Source of the DNA: JBAYJY01 sp041664945
GTDB lineage: Bacteria; UBP15; UBA6099
Reading direction: 5' to 3'
NCBI GenBank assembly: GCA_041664945.1
Contig: JBAYJY010000166.1
Location: forward strand, 1-10,318
Length of the DNA: 10,318 nt
Part shown: positions 6,917 through 10,318 of the stretch, piece after piece
Numbering within the stretch: position 1 is the first letter of the stretch
How the letters are laid out: each line of letters starts with the position of its first letter
Made by a program: the position numbers and the translations under genes
The notes under the pieces: generated by a model
The model's input: the letters and a program-made list of their open reading frames with translations, nothing else
Database searches by the model: none
What the model was told of the DNA's origin: nothing

Positions 6917-6984
6917 TTAGCCCCGCTTTAGCGGGAAATCAACATTCGCCGCGCATGGGCAGACGGCATAAGCCCGCGCTAAAT
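6917..6984. repeat. Repeat-like intergenic sequence with small hairpin and inverted copy
   Basis: Within the 245-bp spacer between the GH57 and YhaO-like genes, CCCGC-TTTA-GCGGG (6922-6935) forms a 5-bp hairpin. Its right half, TTTAGCGGG, recurs as an imperfect inverted copy CCCGCGCTAAA (6973-6983). The two blocks also look like diverged direct copies, CAT(T/A)AGCCC followed by a GC-rich core and (T)TAGCGGG or CTAAATGG. This resembles a dispersed palindromic intergenic element. No coding potential or clear promoter stands out in the rest of the spacer. Confidence 0.35.
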
Positions 6985-7088
6985 GGACGATATATAAAGT
7001 AATATCCTTAAATTAGCGTCTTTTTTAAACTGCGAATATAACATTCAGGCATATTTTTCCGCAACCGGGCTGTTTCGACGGCCGGCCG

Positions 7089-8750
7089 CTAACACTCCAC
7101 GGGCGGCACAGCCGGGTTTGCAAACCATTTGAAATCAATGTCAGGGAACAGCCGGTCACGCGCCATGCAGTCGCCGAGGAACACCCAGTCTTCCTGTTCC
7201 ACCCAGTTGCCGCGCCCGTAGTCGCGCGCCATTTTCGCCAGCCGCTTGAAGTCGTTGAAGTGCTCAACAGCCCGCCGCTCCGCGTGGTCCCGCGTACTCC
7301 AGTTCGTTATCATGAACTTCCAGTCGGACGACTGCAGCAGCATCAACTCTCTCGAGCATTGCTTCAATATTTTGATTAGTTCCGGGTCTACTGTATAGAA
7401 GAACTCGCGCGCGAGGTCTTTCATGTCGAGCTCCGCGTCGATTTCCTTGTCCATCAGCCAGCCGATTTCCTCGTTGATCCATGTCGACGAGTTGTAACCT
7501 GAGCCCCAAGAGGATTCCGGCAGGAACACGTCCGCCGCCGGAGGCACCCGCTTCATGTATTCCGAGCAGGTTTCCGTTCTGATCTCCGGATCCGAATTCA
7601 CCCACTTGATGACATGATAGATGAAGAGCGGACCTTCGAACCACCAGTGGCCGAACAGCTCGGTGTCGAACGCAGTCAGCGCCATCGATGCGGCGCCGGT
7701 CTGTTCGTAATGAGTTTTCAGGCTGCCCGCGATCATGAACTTGTAATGCCCGGCGTGTTCGAGCACTTTCTGGTCGACCGCGTCGTCCGGGTAATAGTAA
7801 TCCTTATAAGCCATGTCGGCTTTCGTGTGCGTGATCTTCCAGTAGCGAAGGCGGCCGGGGAAATGTTTCTTGTGGAAATCGAGATAGGTTCCGTCGCCGG
7901 GATAGCCGACTTCGTGACGCCAGACTTGCAGAGAGAGCGGAATGTCGCGGGCGAAAACCGCGACCGAGTCTTTAGGTGTCTGCGCGCCGCGCGCCCAGTA
8001 GGCGAAGAACGGGTCCTTGACCAGATCGTACGGGAACGCCTTCATAAGCTGATGGTTGTCGACGACGAAAAAGTTCAAGTCTGCTTCGCTGAGAAATTCC
8101 TCGACACCTTTTCTGGAGTAAGGAATTTCGCCGACTTTCGTTCCGTATGGCGGCGCCCACTTGCACGACGGGCGGTAGCCGCACTCCGGCAGCCAAAGCC
8201 CTTTCGGCGCGACTCCGAAAGTTTTCGTGTGCGACTCGACAGCGGTCTGAACCTGCGCCTGAATCGAGGTGTCCTCGCCCGTCGCCGGGAAATAGGCGTG
8301 CGTCGCGCCGCAGGTCATCAGTTCGATGTGGCCGGCGTCCTGAAGTTTTTTCAGCGAGTCGAGCACGTCCCTGTCGTAAACCGTGTTGAACCGTTCGAGC
8401 ATCGATGAGTAGTGGTCTTCCCAACGGGATGCGAGATATGAGAGATGGGCGTCGTTGTGTTCAAAGTCATGCTTGTCGCGAATCGCGTAACCGATGGTTT
8501 TTTTGCAGTAGGCTTCGAACCGTTCCTTGAAGTGTTCGAGCTTTAGCTGCTCGGCCAGAACGGGCGAGATCGTCATTGTGATCTTAGGCGAGATTCCCTC
8601 GTCGACGAGCTTGTAGAGAACGTCGAGCAGCGGAATGTATGTCTCCGCGGTCGCCTCGAACAGCCATTCCTCCTCGAACCCGTCGTGATACATCACCCAG
8701 GGAAGGTGCGTGTGTAGAACTAAAATAAAACTTCCGTGAAAGTTCGCCAA
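7089..8750 (-). CDS. GH57 1,4-alpha-glucan branching enzyme
   Basis: This 553-residue glycoside hydrolase family 57 enzyme transfers alpha-1,4-glucan segments to alpha-1,6 positions during glycogen synthesis (EC 2.4.1.18). All five GH57 motifs are present: HTHLP (13-17), GATHAYFP (148-155), LWLPECGY (185-192) with predicted nucleophile E189, AFDTELFGHWWFEGP (360-374) with predicted acid/base D362, and SSWGSGYNSSTWIN (413-426). The C-terminal QSSDWKFMI (473-481) is typical of GH57 branching enzymes of about 520-560 residues. There is no signal peptide, so it should be cytoplasmic. The start is TTG 8750: the HTHLP motif begins at residue 13 and the next Met (20) lies beyond it, and a TGAGGT (8757-8762) sits 6 nt upstream. 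No other glycogen gene is in the window. An alpha-amylase or 4-alpha-glucanotransferase activity is less likely given the motif set. Confidence 0.92.
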   Translation of the reverse strand: MANFHGSFILVLHTHLPWVMYHDGFEEEWLFEATAETYIPLLDVLYKLVDEGISPKITMTISPVLAEQLKLEHFKERFEAYCKKTIGYAIRDKHDFEHNDAHLSYLASRWEDHYSSMLERFNTVYDRDVLDSLKKLQDAGHIELMTCGATHAYFPATGEDTSIQAQVQTAVESHTKTFGVAPKGLWLPECGYRPSCKWAPPYGTKVGEIPYSRKGVEEFLSEADLNFFVVDNHQLMKAFPYDLVKDPFFAYWARGAQTPKDSVAVFARDIPLSLQVWRHEVGYPGDGTYLDFHKKHFPGRLRYWKITHTKADMAYKDYYYPDDAVDQKVLEHAGHYKFMIAGSLKTHYEQTGAASMALTAFDTELFGHWWFEGPLFIYHVIKWVNSDPEIRTETCSEYMKRVPPAADVFLPESSWGSGYNSSTWINEEIGWLMDKEIDAELDMKDLAREFFYTVDPELIKILKQCSRELMLLQSSDWKFMITNWSTRDHAERRAVEHFNDFKRLAKMARDYGRGNWVEQEDWVFLGDCMARDRLFPDIDFKWFANPAVPPVEC

Positions 8751-8756
8751 TTTCTT

Positions 8757-8762
8757 ACCTCA
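8757..8762 (-). promoter_or_regulatory. Ribosome binding site fixing the TTG start of the GH57 gene
   Basis: Minus-strand TGAGGT lies 6 nt before TTG 8750. The spacing is ideal, and any later start would remove the catalytic-domain HTHLP motif, so this site decides the start codon. Confidence 0.65.
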
Positions 8763-8770
8763 GTTATTTC

Positions 8771-8851
8771 CGTCATCGCGATGCGTCATTGCCAAAGCAA
8801 TTTCGCTTTTGCGTCATTGCGAGAAGAGGGCGCCGAAGCAATGGCGACCTC
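8771..8851. repeat. Cluster of short palindromic repeats (GTCATTGC...GCAATG type)
   Basis: Three CGTCAT(T/C)GC units start at 8771, 8784 and 8812. The first contains the 10-bp palindrome CATCGCGATG (8774-8783). The second folds as ATTGC-CAAA-GCAAT (8788-8801). The third pairs CATTGC (8815-8820) with GCAATG (8838-8843) around a GC-rich centre. The third unit resembles the GTCATTGCGAG...GAAGCAAT palindromes dispersed in many bacterial genomes. The cluster sits in the leader of the GH57 gene, between divergent genes. A short open frame across it on the plus strand is a by-product. Confidence 0.55.
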
Positions 8852-8891
8852 AACTTCAATTACCCGTCGCAAAGGCATTTCCCGCACAGAA

Positions 8892-8925
8892 GTTAATTTT
8901 GGGGGCGGAAGCCGGAAAAATCAAC
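8892..8925. repeat. 34-bp imperfect palindrome in the divergent intergenic region
   Basis: The two arms pair at 12 of 15 positions around a GGAA centre (8907-8910). The outer arm GTTAATTTT (8892-8900) pairs with AAAATCAAC (8917-8925) with one mismatch, and the inner GGC (8904-8906) pairs with GCC (8911-8913). It lies between the divergent GH57 and thermonuclease-like genes, so it could be an operator or a transcript hairpin. No known regulator site is recognised. Confidence 0.35.
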
Positions 8926-9004
8926 CATAGGGCCGGAATGCTGTTTCATGGAGCTTAACAAAAAAGCGATATTTCTGTCACATCCGCCGGATATTATTAT
9001 CATA

Positions 9005-9691
9005 ATGAACATGTTGCGCTTGCGAAAAATATTTTTTGCGATGTTGCTGATTTTACCGATTGCGGCGTTCGCGCATGCTGAGGAATACAGCGGGCGGGTC
9101 ATCGGTGTCAGTGATGGCGACACGATAAAAATTCTAATTCCGGGGGGCAGGCAGATAAAAGTAAGGCTGGCGGAAATTGACGCTCCTGAAAAGTCGCAGG
9201 CGTTCGGAAACCAGTCTAAAAAAGCCATGTCCGGCCTCGTATACGACAAAAACGCGCGGGTGGTCAAAATAAATATCGACAGATACGGACGCACTGTCGG
9301 GCGTGTCTATATCGGAAAACTTGACGTGAACGCCGAGATGCTTAAAAAAGGAATGGCGTGGGTTTACACGCAATATTCAACCGACCCGAAATTCCCGCCG
9401 CTTGAAAGAGCGGCGAAGAAATTGCGACTCGGGCTTTGGGCGGATACCGACCCGACACCGCCGTGGGAATACAGGCGCGGCGGCGCGGCGAAAAAAAGCG
9501 AACTCAAGCTGAAAAACCAGAAAGCCGAAGAAAAGAAACCGTCATTTGGTCTGAACCCGAAGTGCGGAACAAAAACCAAGTGCTCTGAAATGAACACCTG
9601 CGTCGAGGCAAAATTCTTTCTGAATGTCTGCGGCCAGAAAAAACTCGATCGTGACGGCAACGGCGTCCCCTGCGAATCTATCTGCGATTAA
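9005..9691 (+). CDS. Secreted thermonuclease-like (SNase) protein with C-terminal Excalibur-like domain
   Basis: From ATG 9005 the protein has 228 residues. Residues 1-25 form a signal peptide (basic RLRK, hydrophobic core, likely cleavage after AHA). An SNase domain follows (about 28-150). Residues matching Staphylococcus nuclease catalysis and calcium binding are present: D37 and D39 in SDGDT, R54 in VRLAEIDAPE, D59, E62, and R96 in DRYGR. A Lys/Glu-rich linker leads to a C-terminal module with six cysteines (187, 193, 199, 209, 223, 227) and DRDGNGVPCE, the Excalibur calcium-binding pattern. It should degrade DNA or RNA outside the cytoplasm. An in-frame ATG at 8948 would add 19 residues, but it would place a 30-residue stretch before the signal core. 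Neither start has a strong ribosome site. The gene converges on the antitoxin gene with a 64-bp gap. Confidence 0.88.
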   Translation: MNMLRLRKIFFAMLLILPIAAFAHAEEYSGRVIGVSDGDTIKILIPGGRQIKVRLAEIDAPEKSQAFGNQSKKAMSGLVYDKNARVVKINIDRYGRTVGRVYIGKLDVNAEMLKKGMAWVYTQYSTDPKFPPLERAAKKLRLGLWADTDPTPPWEYRRGGAAKKSELKLKNQKAEEKKPSFGLNPKCGTKTKCSEMNTCVEAKFFLNVCGQKKLDRDGNGVPCESICD

Positions 9692-9755
9692 TATATGGTA
9701 TTCTTAAGCTGGATCTTGGTCCCACGTTTCGAGTATGGAAATCAGGGCATTCCTT

Positions 9756-10022
9756 TTACTTAGCGGAAATTTTTTCTTTTATCCACAGATTTACCAGCGT
9801 TTCAGGAGAGATTCCCCTTTGTCTGGATATTTTTGTCACCTGAATTGAAAGGCCGCTTTCAATTGCGACATATCGAGGTTCTTTTTTTATTTCAACTTCG
9901 AACTCGGCTTCTTGGGTGTCGGCCAAGTGATCCGAAACGCTCTGGTTGTCCCAGAAGTCTGATGCCATTTCAGGGCTGTCAAAATTTTCGGGCAATTTCA
10001 TCTTGTTTTTACTTTTTTTCAT
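9756..10022 (-). CDS. CopG-family (BrnA-like) antitoxin, no toxin visible
   Basis: This 88-residue protein matches the CopG antitoxin pattern of type II toxin-antitoxin systems. It has a basic N-terminus with LPENFDSPE, then the hallmark SDFWDNQSVSDH (21-32), a short FEVEI strand (41-45), and a C-terminal ribbon-helix-helix-like region (about 50-86) with GISPETLVNLWIKEKI. Such proteins neutralise a cognate toxin and repress their own promoter. The toxin is normally adjacent, but the neighbours here are a VKOR-type gene 10 bp upstream and a convergent nuclease, so it looks orphaned. Start ATG 10022 has AGAGGA (10029-10034, spacing 6), which overlaps the VKOR gene stop codon (10033-10035). This points to co-transcription with the VKOR gene. 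No terminator was seen in the 64 bp downstream. Confidence 0.75.
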   Translation of the reverse strand: MKKSKNKMKLPENFDSPEMASDFWDNQSVSDHLADTQEAEFEVEIKKEPRYVAIESGLSIQVTKISRQRGISPETLVNLWIKEKISAK

Positions 10023-10032
10023 ACATCTTCCT

Positions 10033-10318
10033 CTAAGACTTCTTCTTCAACAGCGAAGTCGGAAACATTTCGCTTTTAAGAAAACCAATTGCCGGCTCGA
10101 TGCCGAAGCCGACAAGCGCGCAAATGAAAATAAACACCATCAGCCCGGCGGAGGCGACGCAGTAGGGGCAGTACATTTTTAGTATGAAGTGTTCAATGTA
10201 AGTCAGTCCGAATGAGAATCCGAGTCCGATGAACGCGCCGCAGTAAAGCATCAAAGAGAAGAAGTCAGATTTCTTGCGTCTGCGCGCGAGGTGGATCAGC
10301 GAGAGCAGGATCAGCAGC
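10033..10318 (-). CDS. VKOR-family (vitamin K epoxide reductase-like) membrane protein, C-terminal part
   Basis: The minus-strand frame is open from the window edge to TAG 10033-10035, giving 94 residues of the C-terminal part. A TTG at 10254 is not needed as a start, because coding continues upstream through a hydrophobic LLILLSLIHLA followed by ARRRKKS. The rest is membrane helices, with YIEHFILKMYCPYCVASAGLM containing the CxxC active-site pair typical of VKOR enzymes at a helix boundary, then another helix and a basic tail. Bacterial VKOR homologues reoxidise DsbA-like thioredoxins or carry a fused one, and pass electrons to quinone to drive disulfide formation outside the cytoplasm. The N-terminal loop cysteines lie outside the window, so completeness cannot be judged. 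The family call rests on the CPYC context and the helices. Confidence 0.75.
   Translation of the reverse strand, partial: LLILLSLIHLARRRKKSDFFSLMLYCGAFIGLGFSFGLTYIEHFILKMYCPYCVASAGLMVFIFICALVGFGIEPAIGFLKSEMFPTSLLKKKS

Noticed and set aside
6922..6935. CCCGC-TTTA-GCGGG as an intrinsic terminator
   Set aside because: No T-tract follows on either strand, and the 5-bp stem is short. It is treated as part of a repeat-like element.
7614..8408. 264-codon plus-strand frame opposite the GH57 gene
   Set aside because: It is antisense to a gene with all five GH57 motifs, and its own translation has no recognisable domain.
8736..8930. Small plus-strand open frame across the repeat cluster
   Set aside because: Its translation is generated by the palindromic repeats, and it has no ribosome site of note.
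8948..9004. ATG 8948 as the start of the nuclease gene
   Set aside because: It would add 19 residues before a clear signal peptide and has no well-spaced ribosome site. It is not fully excluded, since ATG 9005 also has a weak site.
10033..10254. TTG at 10254 as the start of the VKOR-type gene
   Set aside because: The same frame stays open to the window edge and encodes another hydrophobic helix plus a basic loop, as expected for a VKOR-type protein.
1..10318. CRISPR arrays, tRNA or rRNA genes, insertion sequences, prophage genes
   Set aside because: No regularly spaced repeats, cloverleaf-like sequences, transposase or integrase motifs were found on reading both strands.

Overview
The window is about 10.3 kb of moderately GC-rich bacterial DNA and is densely coded, with most genes on the minus strand. 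The organism cannot be identified from it. A GH57 glycogen branching enzyme, a VKOR-type protein, an Excalibur-tailed secreted nuclease, a YhaO/YhaN-like (Mre11/Rad50-like) pair and short palindromic intergenic repeats together suggest an uncultivated or poorly sampled bacterium rather than a model lineage. No tRNA, rRNA, CRISPR array, transposase or phage gene was seen.

Layout. Bases 1-402 (+) are the 3' end of an HD-domain hydrolase-like gene, which converges on the minus-strand block. Reading the minus strand from 8750 down to 405, the genes are: a GH57 1,4-alpha-glucan branching enzyme (TTG start); a 245-bp spacer with hairpins and repeat-like sequence; an SbcD/Mre11/YhaO-like phosphoesterase overlapping by 4 bp an SbcC/Rad50/YhaN-like ATPase; a cysteine-containing DUF6125-like protein; a membrane-anchored TPR protein with an N-terminal UPF0175-like segment; and two tandem YbjN-like paralogues. 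On the right, divergent from the GH57 gene, is a secreted thermonuclease-like protein (+). It converges on a minus-strand pair: a VKOR-family membrane protein cut by the window edge and a CopG-type antitoxin.

The most striking point is the Mre11/Rad50-like pair. The ATPase keeps all its nucleotide-binding motifs, but it lacks a CxxC zinc hook and has a two-helix hydrophobic hairpin in the middle of its coiled coil. The phosphoesterase partner keeps DxH and GHxH but has lost the bridging Asp (GS instead of GD), the Asn-His of GNH (GQE) and the fourth-motif His (Cys). On sequence grounds this looks like a membrane-tethered, nuclease-dead Mre11/Rad50-like complex. The downstream DUF6125-like and UPF0175-TM-TPR genes lie on the same strand and may be co-expressed, but that is inference.

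The right end may have an export or redox theme. The VKOR-type protein would make disulfides outside the cytoplasm, and the nearby nuclease ends in a six-cysteine Excalibur-like module. The CopG-type antitoxin there has no recognisable toxin in the window.
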